Notes under the pieces: generated by a model | The model's input: only the letters and a program-made list of their open reading frames with translations | What the model was told of the DNA's origin: nothing | The model's database searches: none | Translations under genes and position numbers: made by a program | Shown: positions 30,722 through 40,150 of the stretch, piece after piece | Numbering within the stretch: the first letter of the stretch is position 1 | Layout of the letters: each line of letters opens with the position of its first letter | From: Haemophilus influenzae | GTDB lineage: Bacteria; Pseudomonadota; Gammaproteobacteria; Enterobacterales; Pasteurellaceae | Length of the DNA stretch: 64,000 nt | Reading direction: 5' to 3' | Assembly (NCBI RefSeq): GCF_001457655.1 | Contig: NZ_LN831035.1 | Location: 1,488,001-1,552,000, forward strand

Positions 30722-30751
30722 AAAAGTGCGGTCATTTTTAACCGCACTTTT
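30722..30751. terminator. uptake-signal terminator between yhbY and greA
   Basis: AAAAGTGCGGT and ACCGCACTTTT (11 bp), 8-nt loop, T/A runs on both sides. It serves both convergent genes. Confidence 0.85.
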
Positions 30752-30755
30752 TTAT

Positions 30756-31232
30756 TTAAATATAATTCACTTCAATAATATCAAACTCAACGACACCACC
30801 AGGCGTTGTAATATTAACGGTATCATCTAATTCTTTACCAATTAAACCTCGTGCAATGGGCGAGTTTACCGAAATTAAACCAGATTTAATGTCCGCTTCA
30901 TCATCGCCTACAATGCGATAAGTGACTTCTTCATCAGTATTTGTATTTACAAGCACAACTGTTGCACCAAAAATCACTTTACCATTATTTGGCATTTTTG
31001 TGACATCAATAATTTGAGCATTACCAAGTTTACCTTCAATCTCTTGAATACGCCCCTCACAAAAACCTTGTTGCTCACGCGCTGCGTGATATTCTGCATT
31101 TTCTTTTAAATCTCCGTGCTCGCGGGCTTCTGCTATGGCTTTAATAATTTCTGGACGACGTACATTTTTTAAGAAATCCAATTCTTCTCGTAATTGTTCT
31201 GCGCCACGCACAGTCATTGGAATTTGTTGCAT
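30756..31232 (-). CDS. greA: transcription elongation factor GreA
   Basis: 158 residues from ATG 31232 ([14 protein letters not shown]), with AAAGGAAAAA upstream; the longer frame from 31259 has 9 unlikely residues. The coiled-coil tip has [17 protein letters not shown] with the acidic pair needed to stimulate cleavage. The C-terminal FKBP-like domain follows. It rescues backtracked RNA polymerase. Confidence 0.96.
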   Translation of the reverse strand: MQQIPMTVRGAEQLREELDFLKNVRRPEIIKAIAEAREHGDLKENAEYHAAREQQGFCEGRIQEIEGKLGNAQIIDVTKMPNNGKVIFGATVVLVNTNTDEEVTYRIVGDDEADIKSGLISVNSPIARGLIGKELDDTVNITTPGGVVEFDIIEVNYI

Positions 31233-31395
31233 TGTTTTTCCTTTTACTAAATAAAACAAAAACCACAGTAAAATTCTAAAATCTTACTGCAGTATTATCA
31301 AAAATAAACTTGAAATGAGAAAATGATTTACTCAATTTCATTCGGGGCTTATTATTGTTCGTCTAAAAAAAAATAGCAACCATAACAAACCTAAT

Positions 31396-32835
31396 ATGAA
31401 AAAATTATCTTCAATTTCTACCGCACTTGGTTCCTTTTTACTTTCAGTGAGTTTTAGCCTTCCAACCTTCGCCAATATTAATGTTTCAGATTTAACACAA
31501 AAACTGCCTGAAGGCTCTAACGTAGGTTTCATCGCCAAAAATATAAATCAAAACCAAATTATTGCTGATTATAATGGCTCAACCTTTATGCTTTCTGCAA
31601 GCACACAAAAAGTTTTTACAGCCGTTGCCGCTAAACTTGCATTAGGCGATCAATTCCAATTTGAGACCGCACTTTTGAGTAATGGGAAAATTCAAAGTGG
31701 GAATTTAGATGGTCACTTAATCGTGCGTTTCACAGGCGATCCTGATCTCACAAGAGGTCAGCTTTATAGCTTACTTGCCGAATTAAAAAAACAAGGCATC
31801 AAAAAAATTAATGGCGATTTAGTATTAGATACCTCTGTTTTTTCTAGTCACGACCGAGGATTAGGTTGGATTTGGAACGATCTCACAATGTGTTTCAACT
31901 CTCCACCAGCAGCTGCAAATATTGATAACAACTGTTTTTATGCGGAACTAGATGCGAATAAAAATCCAGGTGAAATAGTAAAAATTAATGTGCCTGCACA
32001 ATTTCCAATTCAAGTGTTCGGACAAGTTTATGTAGCGGATAGCAATGAAGCACCTTATTGTCAGCTCGATGTTGTTGTACACGACAATAATCGCTATCAA
32101 GTAAAAGGATGTTTAGCCCGTCAATATAAACCTTTTGGCTTAAGTTTTGCCGTGCAAAATACGGATGCTTATGCTGCCGCGATTATTCAACGTCAATTAA
32201 GACAATTAGGTATTGAGTTCAATGGCAAAGTCTTGTTACCCCAAAAACCACAACAAGGTCAGCTATTAGCGAAACATTTATCAAAACCATTACCAGATTT
32301 ATTGAAAAAAATGATGAAAAAATCCGATAACCAAATTGCCGATTCATTATTCCGAGCGGTGGCATTCAATTACTATAAACGCCCCGCCTCCTTTCAATTA
32401 GGCACATTAGCGGTTAAATCCATATTGCAAAAACAAGGAATTCGTTTTGGTAATAGCATTTTAGCCGATGGTTCGGGTCTATCTCGCCATAATCTTGTGG
32501 CACCTAAAACGATGCTATCCGTTTTAGAATACATCGCCAAAAACGAAGATAAACTACATTTAATGGAAACTTTCCCCATCGCAGGTGTAGATGGCACGAT
32601 CAGTGGGCGAGGTGGATTAATTAGCCCGCCATTAGTGAAAAACGTGATTGCTAAAACTGGTTCTTTGAAAGGCGTTTATAACCTAGCTGGCTTTATGACA
32701 AATGCGCGAGGGGAAAAAGTGGCATTTGTACAATTTATTAATGGCTACTCAACTGGCGATTTGGAAAGCAAAACAAAACGTGCCCCATTAGTACAATTCG
32801 AGCGTAATTTATATAACGAACTCTATAAATATTAA
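31396..32835 (+). CDS. dacB: D-alanyl-D-alanine carboxypeptidase/endopeptidase DacB (PBP4)
   Basis: 479 residues. The signal peptide ends SLPTFA (26). The active site is SXXK, STQK at 69-72; SDN lies near 311 (KKSDNQIADSLF) and KTG near 418 (AKTGSLKGVYN). It cleaves cross-links in the periplasm. An IS1016-type element begins immediately after its stop codon and removed or displaced whatever followed. Confidence 0.95.
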   Translation: MKKLSSISTALGSFLLSVSFSLPTFANINVSDLTQKLPEGSNVGFIAKNINQNQIIADYNGSTFMLSASTQKVFTAVAAKLALGDQFQFETALLSNGKIQSGNLDGHLIVRFTGDPDLTRGQLYSLLAELKKQGIKKINGDLVLDTSVFSSHDRGLGWIWNDLTMCFNSPPAAANIDNNCFYAELDANKNPGEIVKINVPAQFPIQVFGQVYVADSNEAPYCQLDVVVHDNNRYQVKGCLARQYKPFGLSFAVQNTDAYAAAIIQRQLRQLGIEFNGKVLLPQKPQQGQLLAKHLSKPLPDLLKKMMKKSDNQIADSLFRAVAFNYYKRPASFQLGTLAVKSILQKQGIRFGNSILADGSGLSRHNLVAPKTMLSVLEYIAKNEDKLHLMETFPIAGVDGTISGRGGLISPPLVKNVIAKTGSLKGVYNLAGFMTNARGEKVAFVQFINGYSTGDLESKTKRAPLVQFERNLYNELYKY

Positions 32836-33554
32836 GGTGCTGTAGTAGATAACAACTAAAAATCCTATTTAAGTTAGAATAAACCAATGAGAAAAAGTCA
32901 CTTAAGCCAGCATAAATAAAATAAACTCATTGAACTGTTTGCCGTAGGTGTCACAGCAAGAACAGCCAGTAAATTGGTTAATGTAAACAAAAATACAGCC
33001 ACTTATTACTTTCATCGATTACGCTTACTCATTTATCAAACAAGCCCACATTTGGAAATGTTTGAAGGCGAAATTGAAGCCGATGAAAGCTATTTCGGTA
33101 GTACTCGAAAAGGCAAACGTGGGCGCAGTGTTGCAGGGAAAGTCGCGGTATTCGGGCTTCTCAAATGAAATGGCAAGGTTTATACCGTCGTTGTCCCTAA
33201 TGCGCAATCAGAGACATTATTGCCAATTATCCGAGAGAAAGTTAAGCCTGATAGCATTGTGTATACGGATACCTTTCGTGGTTATGATGTGCTTGATGTC
33301 AGTGAATTTAGCCATTTTCGCATCAATCACAGCACGCATTTTGCTGAAAATCACAACTACATAAACGGAATTGGGAATTTTTGGAATCACGCAAAACGCC
33401 ATTTACAGAAGTTTAATGGCATTCCCAAAGAGCATTTTGAGCTGTATTTAAAAGAATGTGAATGGCGTTTTAACAACAGTGAAATAAAATCTCAAATTTC
33501 CATTTTAAAACAATTAGTTAAGGGGAGTTTGGTCTAGTGATCTAGTACAGCCCC
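32836..33554 (+). mobile_element. degenerate IS1016-type insertion sequence
   Basis: About 720 bp bounded by imperfect inverted repeats: GGTGCTGTAGTAGAT at the left (32836 on) and GGGGCTGTACTAGAT read from the right end (33554). The transposase inside is interrupted. Position: the left end follows the dacB stop directly, the right end is close to the rpsO terminator. Size, ends and transposase agree with IS1016 (IS1595 group), common in H. influenzae. Confidence 0.8.
32887..33537 (+). pseudogene. IS1016-type transposase with two nonsense codons
   Basis: One frame from ATG 32887 (MRKSHLSQHK) to TAG 33537 covers 216 codons but has TAA at 32917 and TGA at 33166. The DDE-type core is still visible: EIEADESYFGS, VYTDTFRGYD, HSTHFAENHNYINGIGNFW, and ECEWRFNNS. 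No frameshift is needed, only two point changes, so decay is fairly recent or the reading was lost slowly. It cannot make a full transposase. Confidence 0.85.
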
Positions 33555-33557
33555 ATA

Positions 33558-33590
33558 AAAAAGCCCTCGATATTCGAGGGCTTGATTTTT
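33558..33590 (-). terminator. rpsO terminator
   Basis: Arms AAGCCCTCGA and TCGAGGGCTT around a tight loop, with TTTTTTATG on the minus strand. The IS right end stops about 4 bases before it, so rpsO termination is preserved. Confidence 0.85.
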
Positions 33591-33607
33591 TACTATCGTA
33601 ATAAAAA

Positions 33608-33877
33608 TTAGCGACGTAAACCTAAACGAGCGATAGTGCTTTGGTATAAAGCAAGATCAGTACGTTTTAAGTAGTCTAAAAGTTTACGACGACGAGAAAC
33701 CATACGTAATAAACCACGACGACCATGGTGGTCTTTTTTGTGCTCTGCAAAGTGAGTTTGTAAGTGGTTGATTTGTGCAGTTAATAATGCGATTTGAACT
33801 TCAGAAGAACCGGTATCTTTCGCATCACGACCAAATTCAGCAACGATTGCTGCTTTTTTTTCAGTACTTAGAGACAT
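33608..33877 (-). CDS. rpsO: 30S ribosomal protein S15
   Basis: 89 residues, complete: [26 protein letters not shown]..., then [13 protein letters not shown] and [21 protein letters not shown]. It binds the central domain of 16S rRNA. No pnp follows; an IS end is found instead. Confidence 0.98.
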
Positions 33878-34012
33878 TTTTTACTCCTAAAAGGTAGTGT
33901 TGTTAATACATCATTCGCCGATCTCTAACTCAGCGATGACAAGGAAATCGCATTCTAACGATGAATAAGTTCAAATGCAAGATAAAGATTAAAGTTACCA
34001 CACTTTTCATTA

Positions 34013-34150
34013 TTAGAAGCGAATACCAGATCCAATCCCCACACCTAATCCTACACCATTACTTCCACCACCAGCACTAACACCACCACCCACAGTACAA
34101 GCAGCTAATATGCCTGATAATGCAAAAATAAAAAATATTTTCTTCATCAT
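34013..34150 (-). CDS. tiny glycine-rich lipoprotein
   Basis: 45 residues: MMKKIFFIFALSGILAAC, then a glycine/serine/valine tail ending in GSGIRF. The lipobox is ILAAC. Its ATG overlaps the stop of the kinase-like gene by ATGA, so translation is coupled. The tail of about 27 residues contains nine or more glycines and no charged residue until the last two. No family recognised. It may be an outer-membrane lipopeptide. Confidence 0.65.
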   Translation of the reverse strand: MMKKIFFIFALSGILAACTVGGGVSAGGGSNGVGLGVGIGSGIRF

Positions 34151-34875
34151 TTTTTCTTTATCAAGAAAATTTCAAATAAGCGATAAATCGAAATTAAATC
34201 TGTCTTTGCAATAGGTTTAAAAGGCAATAAAAGATAATAAACCCAGCTAAAACGTTGCAAAAATACGATCATATTTTGCCAATTTTTCGCTTCACAATGT
34301 GTTTGATAATACAACGCTACTTTTTGAATAAAAGTGTCCGAAATATCTTCTTCTCGACATAAACTATCAAAGAAAAATAACATATCCCGAATAACTACCC
34401 AATTTTGATTTCGGCTATTTGAACGAGATTCAAAATCAAGAAAAGTAACTTTCCCTTTATCCCAAGTAATATCTCGAATAGCAGGACGACCATGCACCAA
34501 ATTTTTAGCATGCAAATCAATCAAAGCGAGACAAGCATCATAAATAATTAAAAATTTCTGTTGTTCATCTATATTTTTATTACATAGCCATTGTGATACG
34601 GTAAGTCCCACATTCTCTAAAACAAAAAAATGATCACTATAATAAGAGACTTTTGGCACTGGCGCATTTTGTTCAGCAAGCTTCAATAAAGTATATAATT
34701 CATTTTTAAAAGATTTTTTAGGATGGGGTTTTAATAATAGCCAAATACCTTTCAATTTTTCAGGTTGCTTCAACCAATATTTTTTTCCTTCATATTGAAA
34801 AGGATAAATTCGTTCATCTCGATGTTTTGTTACCAGTTGCTTCACATATTCTTGAAAATCATCATTTACCATCAT
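34147..34875 (-). CDS. small protein-kinase-like protein (LPS/Kdo-kinase, InaA-type)
   Basis: 242 residues. A lysine is in the beta-3 position (YWLKQPEKLKG). The catalytic loop is LVHGRPAIRDITWD near 130, and FLDFES near 151 matches the metal motif. The HGRPAxRD form is close to small kinases that phosphorylate LPS or Kdo, though H. influenzae Kdo kinase KdkA is a different gene. It lacks the G-loop of larger kinases. Substrate not known. Confidence 0.6.
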   Translation of the reverse strand: MMVNDDFQEYVKQLVTKHRDERIYPFQYEGKKYWLKQPEKLKGIWLLLKPHPKKSFKNELYTLLKLAEQNAPVPKVSYYSDHFFVLENVGLTVSQWLCNKNIDEQQKFLIIYDACLALIDLHAKNLVHGRPAIRDITWDKGKVTFLDFESRSNSRNQNWVVIRDMLFFFDSLCREEDISDTFIQKVALYYQTHCEAKNWQNMIVFLQRFSWVYYLLLPFKPIAKTDLISIYRLFEIFLIKKK

Positions 34876-35044
34876 ATTCCCACTACTTTAGTATATTATT
34901 TATAATTTAAATAGAAATTAATTTAATATTTTCTATAATAACGTTTATTAAAAACTTTAAAATAAACTTTATTTACCACTAATAAAATTAAAAAATAACA
35001 AGAATATTATAGATATTTTAAAAATTTATTACAATTTAATAAGT

Positions 35045-35087
35045 AAAAGTGCGGTGAAAATCTAAGAAAAACTTTCACCGCACTTTT
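35045..35087. terminator. uptake-signal terminator after fabA
   Basis: AAAAGTGCGGTGAAA and TTTCACCGCACTTTT, 15 bp perfect with a 13-nt loop. It lies between fabA and the kinase-like gene, both on the minus strand. Confidence 0.8.
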
Positions 35088-35108
35088 GTATGAATTAATA
35101 AAGAAAAA

Positions 35109-35642
35109 TTAAAATGTTGAGGTATCTTGGAATAGTCCCACTTTTAAATCTGTCGCGGTATAAATAACACGACCATCTACTTCAACTTCACCATCAGCCA
35201 TTCCCATAACTAGTTTACGATTAATAACTCGTTTCATATGGATTCGGTACACCACTTTTTTAGCTGTTGGCAAAATTTGTCCTGTGAATTTAACTTCTCC
35301 AACGCCTAATGCTCGCCCTTTTCCTTTGCCACCAATCCAGCCTAAATAAAACCCAACAAGCTGCCACATCGCATCCAATCCTAAACAACCTGGCATTACT
35401 GGATCGCCAATGAAATGGCAACCAAAGAACGGCAATTCAGGTTTAATATCAAGTTCGGCTTCAATGTATCCTTTACCGAAAGCACCTGTTTCTTCATTCA
35501 TTTCAATAATACGATCCATCATCAACATTGTTGGCGCGGGTAATTGCGGGCCTTCTTTACCAAATAATTCGCCGCGACCTGACGCGAGCAAATCATCATA
35601 AGAATAGCTACTTTTTTTATTAAGTGTACAAGCGTTTTGCAT
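35109..35642 (-). CDS. fabA: 3-hydroxydecanoyl-ACP dehydratase/isomerase
   Basis: 177 residues of a hot-dog fold. The active-site pair is H76 ([10 protein letters not shown]) and D90 ([12 protein letters not shown]). It makes unsaturated fatty acids. It lies next to the Lon-like gene and matP, as in E. coli. Confidence 0.97.
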   Translation of the reverse strand: MQNACTLNKKSSYSYDDLLASGRGELFGKEGPQLPAPTMLMMDRIIEMNEETGAFGKGYIEAELDIKPELPFFGCHFIGDPVMPGCLGLDAMWQLVGFYLGWIGGKGKGRALGVGEVKFTGQILPTAKKVVYRIHMKRVINRKLVMGMADGEVEVDGRVIYTATDLKVGLFQDTSTF

Positions 35643-35773
35643 TTCAGATTCCTTTATATATGATAAATCCAGTTTATAACTGATATATCTATTTTAAAAT
35701 GAACGCAGTAAACTGTAAATAGCTAACACTTGTTCGCAAAACTTGTCGGAGCAGTCACTCTTAGAAATTATAG

Positions 35774-35807
35774 AAAAAAAGAAAAGCGAAAAAATGCTCG
35801 CTTTTCT
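35774..35807 (-). terminator. terminator of the Lon-like gene
   Basis: GAAAAGCGA and TCGCTTTTC with an 8-nt loop, then TTTTTTT on the minus strand, just after the stop at 35811. Confidence 0.8.
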
Positions 35808-35810
35808 CTA

Positions 35811-37616
35811 TTAGGAGCGGAAAAAATGCCAAAAACTTTTTCGTTCAGAATCGGCACGTCCCTCAATACGACGTTGAATAAGACGAGATAAAGGCTCAGT
35901 TTTTTCTGTATAATCTTTGTTTTCATCTAACAAATCACGCCCAAATAACAATTCACAAGCCTGATAAATATCTTCCACAGGATAAATAAAAAACTCGCCA
36001 TTTTTTACCGCACTTTTCACTTCATTAGACAAACTCAGTTGCTGAATAGTCGTCATTGGAATGATTACACCTTGTTTTCCAGTCAAACCGCGACGTTGGC
36101 AAATAGTAAAAAAGCCTTCAATTTTATCATTTACACCACCAACAGAATGAACAAGTCCAAATTGATCAATCGATCCTGTAATTGCGATATGTTGAGGCAA
36201 AGGCAAATCAGCTAAAGCGCTTGCTAGCACACAGAAAATCGCCAAAGATGCACTATCACCATCAATTTCACCATAAGACTGTTCAAACACTAATGAGGCA
36301 GAAAATGGCAATTGCGAGGGCAAATCTAAGATATTGGAAAGGCAAGCTTGCGCAATCATCATGCCTTTACCGTGAATATTTCCCGCTAGTTCATTTTTTC
36401 TTTCAACATCAATCACTTCCCCATCGCCAAATTGCACAATACAACTAATACGCGAAGGTTCGCCGAAACATACTGGCGTACCAGGATATTCAATTACCGA
36501 AAGCCCATTAATTTGTCCAACAATTTCGCCTTGCGTTTCGACATAAACTTGCTCGTTTAAAATATCGGCATAAGTTTGTTCTTTTAAGAAACCATATTGT
36601 GCTAATTTTTGTTGAAAAATACCCTCAAAATCCACCGCACTTAATGCAGTTTTTTCAGCAAAAGTTGAAGCATCCTGTAATATTTCTTTTAATTTGAGAG
36701 GAGATGCATTAATTAAAAAGCGATTTTCACTTTCACGAACTAATAATTGATAGAGTTTATTTAAAGCAAGAAAATCTAGCTCAATATTTTGCTCTTGAGC
36801 CATTTGTTGTACATAACTCGCCCAAGTTTTTTGTTCCTCCACTTCAGCTACAGAAATATAACTTTCAATTTCAGCATAATCGGCGAAAGAATAAAGATTT
36901 TCTTCTAACTCAGCCAAAGTGGCTAATTCAGTACGATTACCAAGTACAATCACTTTTAAGTTCAGCGCATAGCTTGGTATATCACAAGGTAAATTTTTAA
37001 ATGGATGGGCTGAATACCAGTCAAAAGTCTGGGTTTGCAGAATTTGTTTTAATCGCCCCCATAAATCAAATTGAGATAACAATGTTGCCGCACTTAAAAT
37101 CAAAACGCCACCATTAGCCTTATGCACCAATCCCGGCACTAATTGAATATCTTGTGAACTTGGATGAATCCGAAAACTACCGAAAAGCTGGAATTGATCG
37201 CAATACAATGCACTTAACGCCTCTCCTTGACTAGCAAAATTATCATCTAAAGATTTTGCTGGCTCAGTATAAACATGAGGAAAAGAAAAAGAGTCGCCCT
37301 GCTCTATCACATAATTTACACCAAAAATTGACCGCACTTTATGATGATTTTGCGATATAAAATTTTGTAATAACTCCGCATATTCAACAGGTTCGCCCAC
37401 TTTCATCATTAGTAAGGAACGTGTCGGATGACGTAAAAATAAATCGATACCCTGTGTAGCATTCGGTTGTAACGCCCAGAAATCCACTGGTTCTAAAGGA
37501 AAATCTTGAATTACCAAATCAGGTTGTAATGCCTGCCAATTTAAAGATTGCTCAATAGCTTGTTGTTGAGAAAATAATGAACTCACGGCTGGTCTCTTTC
37601 TAGAAAAATTGACCAC
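35811..37616 (-). CDS. ycbZ: Lon-family protease homologue (YcbZ)
   Basis: 601 residues. The N-terminal part (about 1-350) is AAA-like but has no canonical Walker A; KANGGVLILSAATLL resembles a Walker B region. The C-terminal Lon protease domain has the catalytic Ser in GEIDGDSASLAIF near 450 and Lys in GGVNDKIEGFF near 492. It lies between fabA and the divergent matP, the E. coli context of YcbZ. An ATP-independent or weakly ATP-dependent protease is plausible. Confidence 0.87.
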   Translation of the reverse strand: MVNFSRKRPAVSSLFSQQQAIEQSLNWQALQPDLVIQDFPLEPVDFWALQPNATQGIDLFLRHPTRSLLMMKVGEPVEYAELLQNFISQNHHKVRSIFGVNYVIEQGDSFSFPHVYTEPAKSLDDNFASQGEALSALYCDQFQLFGSFRIHPSSQDIQLVPGLVHKANGGVLILSAATLLSQFDLWGRLKQILQTQTFDWYSAHPFKNLPCDIPSYALNLKVIVLGNRTELATLAELEENLYSFADYAEIESYISVAEVEEQKTWASYVQQMAQEQNIELDFLALNKLYQLLVRESENRFLINASPLKLKEILQDASTFAEKTALSAVDFEGIFQQKLAQYGFLKEQTYADILNEQVYVETQGEIVGQINGLSVIEYPGTPVCFGEPSRISCIVQFGDGEVIDVERKNELAGNIHGKGMMIAQACLSNILDLPSQLPFSASLVFEQSYGEIDGDSASLAIFCVLASALADLPLPQHIAITGSIDQFGLVHSVGGVNDKIEGFFTICQRRGLTGKQGVIIPMTTIQQLSLSNEVKSAVKNGEFFIYPVEDIYQACELLFGRDLLDENKDYTEKTEPLSRLIQRRIEGRADSERKSFWHFFRS

Positions 37617-37712
37617 ATTATCGCATATTTAATAGCCTTGTGAAAATCCACTAGAAAATCGGCATAAAAACACGTATATTAATGCAGTTACCACGTCACT
37701 CAATGATAAAAA

Positions 37713-38159
37713 ATGAAATACCAAAAACTCGAAAATCAAGAATCAAATTGGAAATGGATTTACCTAATTCGTAAACATCGCGAAGGGGAAAATATTACTC
37801 GCTACGAAGAACGTAGTTTGCAAGAAGCTAAAGCCCAAGAATTATTAGAATCCCAAAATTATCCTTCACAAATTGAAGAATGGATTAAAAATCATCTTTC
37901 TCCAGCCTTACCAATTAAGCTTGATCAAGCCATTCGTGCCCGCCGTAAACGCTTTTTTAATGGAGAAAAACAACATACCAAGAAAAAATCCATTGATTTG
38001 GAATATGCTGTTTGGCTACGTCTTTCTAAATATTCTCGAAAAATGAAGATGACACTTTCGGAAACAATTACCTATATGATTGACGAAAGAGAAAGCAAGG
38101 CACAATTTGAAAATCAAATGGCAGCAATGAAAACCAGTTTGAAGAATTTATTAAAATAA
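37713..38159 (+). CDS. matP: macrodomain Ter protein MatP
   Basis: 148 residues. It has the family start MKYQKLENQESNWKWIYLIRKH and the ribbon-helix-helix part DLEYAVWLRLSKYSRKMKMTLSETI. It organises the replication terminus by binding matS sites. Divergent from ycbZ. Confidence 0.95.
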   Translation: MKYQKLENQESNWKWIYLIRKHREGENITRYEERSLQEAKAQELLESQNYPSQIEEWIKNHLSPALPIKLDQAIRARRKRFFNGEKQHTKKKSIDLEYAVWLRLSKYSRKMKMTLSETITYMIDERESKAQFENQMAAMKTSLKNLLK

Positions 38160-38227
38160 TCTTCCCCAAAAGTTATTTTAAATGGAGATTATCTGATTGA
38201 TTTATCTTCCAAATTTACCGCCTTTTA

Positions 38228-40150
38228 CTAATTTAAATCTTCCAATAATTTTCCCAATCCGCTCTGGCGTTTGACGGTCTGACGAATCGCTGTTTTCCAT
38301 ATTTTTTCATCGGCAAATACAGTGAGTTCTTTTTTCGCACGAGTGACGCCCGTGAAAACTAATTCTCGCGACAGTACTGGATTTACTTCTGTTGGAAGCA
38401 CCATGACAGTGTGTTCAAATTCGGAACCTTGAGATTTATGAATCGTCATCATAAAAGCGGGTTCGTGCGCTGGAATTCGGTTTGTCAGCACTTCTCGATT
38501 GCCAAACCATACTTTGCCATTTGCCAAGCATAGTCCAATATCGCCGTTATAAAGGCGAACGTTATGATCATTTTCAGTAATCATAATTGGCTTGCCGATA
38601 TACCAATCTTGTTCATTACGGAACCAAAGCAATTTTTGCTCTCGCAACGCTAACGCAATTTCTTTATTGAGATTTTCGACACCTAAATTGTTATTACGAA
38701 GTGCGGTTAAAAATCTCACAGAATTAAATTGCGCTTGAATGGCTTCGGCATAGGAAATGCCTTGTTCATTTTTAGCGTTAGGATCAATTTTTTGTTTACG
38801 TAAATCGTCCAACATTTTTAAGAAAGTGCGGTAATTTTCCACCGCACTTTTCACCACTTGATTGACCGCATCGCTTTCATCATTTAGGGCATTAAAGTGC
38901 AATTCTTGCGGATAATGGTCAAATAACTCAAGGCTATCGTCTGCTTTGCCTTTTTGAATGAATTCAGCCAATTTTCCAATGCCTGAATCTTTATCAAAAC
39001 GGCGACTTTCTGTTAGATGGCATAAGCAATCACGTATTGGATTTGAACAATCGGAACCTTCTACTTTGTAGCCTGTTGTTGCTAGTAAGTATGCGACTTG
39101 TTCATGACTATAAGGTTGAGTAACAAATTGAGCTAATTCCCCCAATACAGCCCCAGCCTCAACAGAGGCTAATTGTGCCTGATCGCCTAATAAAATTAAT
39201 CGGGTTTCGGGCTTTAACGCATTGATAAGTTTTACCATCATCGGCAAATCAATCATTGATGTTTCATCGACAACTAACACATCTAATTGCAAAGGGTTAT
39301 GGCTGTTATAGCGCGTGTAATCATTAAAGGCGTTCACGCCCAGTAAACTATGCAAGGTGCTGGCTTTTTGTGGAATCGCATTGAAAAGTGAATGGGATAC
39401 ATTCATTTTTTCTTGCATAAAACCTAACGCATTTTTAATCGACTCTTCCAAACGGGAGGCGGCTTTGCCAGTCGGTGCAACCAATTTGATGTGTAATTTA
39501 CAATCAAATAATTCTTGTAGAACGAGCAATAAACGCGTAACTGTCGTGGTTTTTCCTGTTCCTGGGCCACCCGTAATAATCGAAAATGGACTTTTAATCG
39601 CTGTCGCCACTGCCACTTTTTGCCAATCTGTTTTTTCCTGTTTTTCAGGGAAATATTTCTCTAATTTTTGATGAATTTCATCATAAGAAAAGGCTAAAGT
39701 GCGGTGTTTTTTTAAAGTGTTTTTTATATATTGCGCGATACGATATTCATCTTGCCAAGTACGATAGAAATACAACGCGCCAAATTGAAATACCATTGGT
39801 GCAATTTGATTGACGGGATCTTGCGTAAATGCCATATGCCCGCACAACGCATTTTGCCAATCTTCCACAGCTAAATAACCAATCTTTTCACGAATTTCAG
39901 CTAAATAGTCTTCTTCTGTAGTGCGATAAGCCAAGCCAAATAAATTATGTTCTAAATAGCGATCTAATTGGCTGCAAGTATTTCCCTGCGTATAACGCCA
40001 ACTACAAAGTGCGGCTAATAATATAGCTAAATTTTTGATTGGTTCCGCATAATCCGTATGACATTGTTTATCAGCTATCAACTTAGCAAAATAATAATCA
40101 CCTTGAGAAAGAATGCGCTGCTCTTTAAGTTTGTGTAATACAGATAACAT
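38228..40150 (-). CDS. recD: exodeoxyribonuclease V alpha subunit RecD
   Basis: 640 residues of SF1B helicase. Walker A is ITGGPGTGKTTT (193-203), with DETSMIDLPMM (motif II) near 297, LLGDQAQLASVEAG, and MTIHKSQGSEF (motif V) near 580. It overlaps recB by 1 bp (start of recD at the recB stop). Several uptake signals are inside. Confidence 0.97.
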   Translation of the reverse strand: MLSVLHKLKEQRILSQGDYYFAKLIADKQCHTDYAEPIKNLAILLAALCSWRYTQGNTCSQLDRYLEHNLFGLAYRTTEEDYLAEIREKIGYLAVEDWQNALCGHMAFTQDPVNQIAPMVFQFGALYFYRTWQDEYRIAQYIKNTLKKHRTLAFSYDEIHQKLEKYFPEKQEKTDWQKVAVATAIKSPFSIITGGPGTGKTTTVTRLLLVLQELFDCKLHIKLVAPTGKAASRLEESIKNALGFMQEKMNVSHSLFNAIPQKASTLHSLLGVNAFNDYTRYNSHNPLQLDVLVVDETSMIDLPMMVKLINALKPETRLILLGDQAQLASVEAGAVLGELAQFVTQPYSHEQVAYLLATTGYKVEGSDCSNPIRDCLCHLTESRRFDKDSGIGKLAEFIQKGKADDSLELFDHYPQELHFNALNDESDAVNQVVKSAVENYRTFLKMLDDLRKQKIDPNAKNEQGISYAEAIQAQFNSVRFLTALRNNNLGVENLNKEIALALREQKLLWFRNEQDWYIGKPIMITENDHNVRLYNGDIGLCLANGKVWFGNREVLTNRIPAHEPAFMMTIHKSQGSEFEHTVMVLPTEVNPVLSRELVFTGVTRAKKELTVFADEKIWKTAIRQTVKRQSGLGKLLEDLN

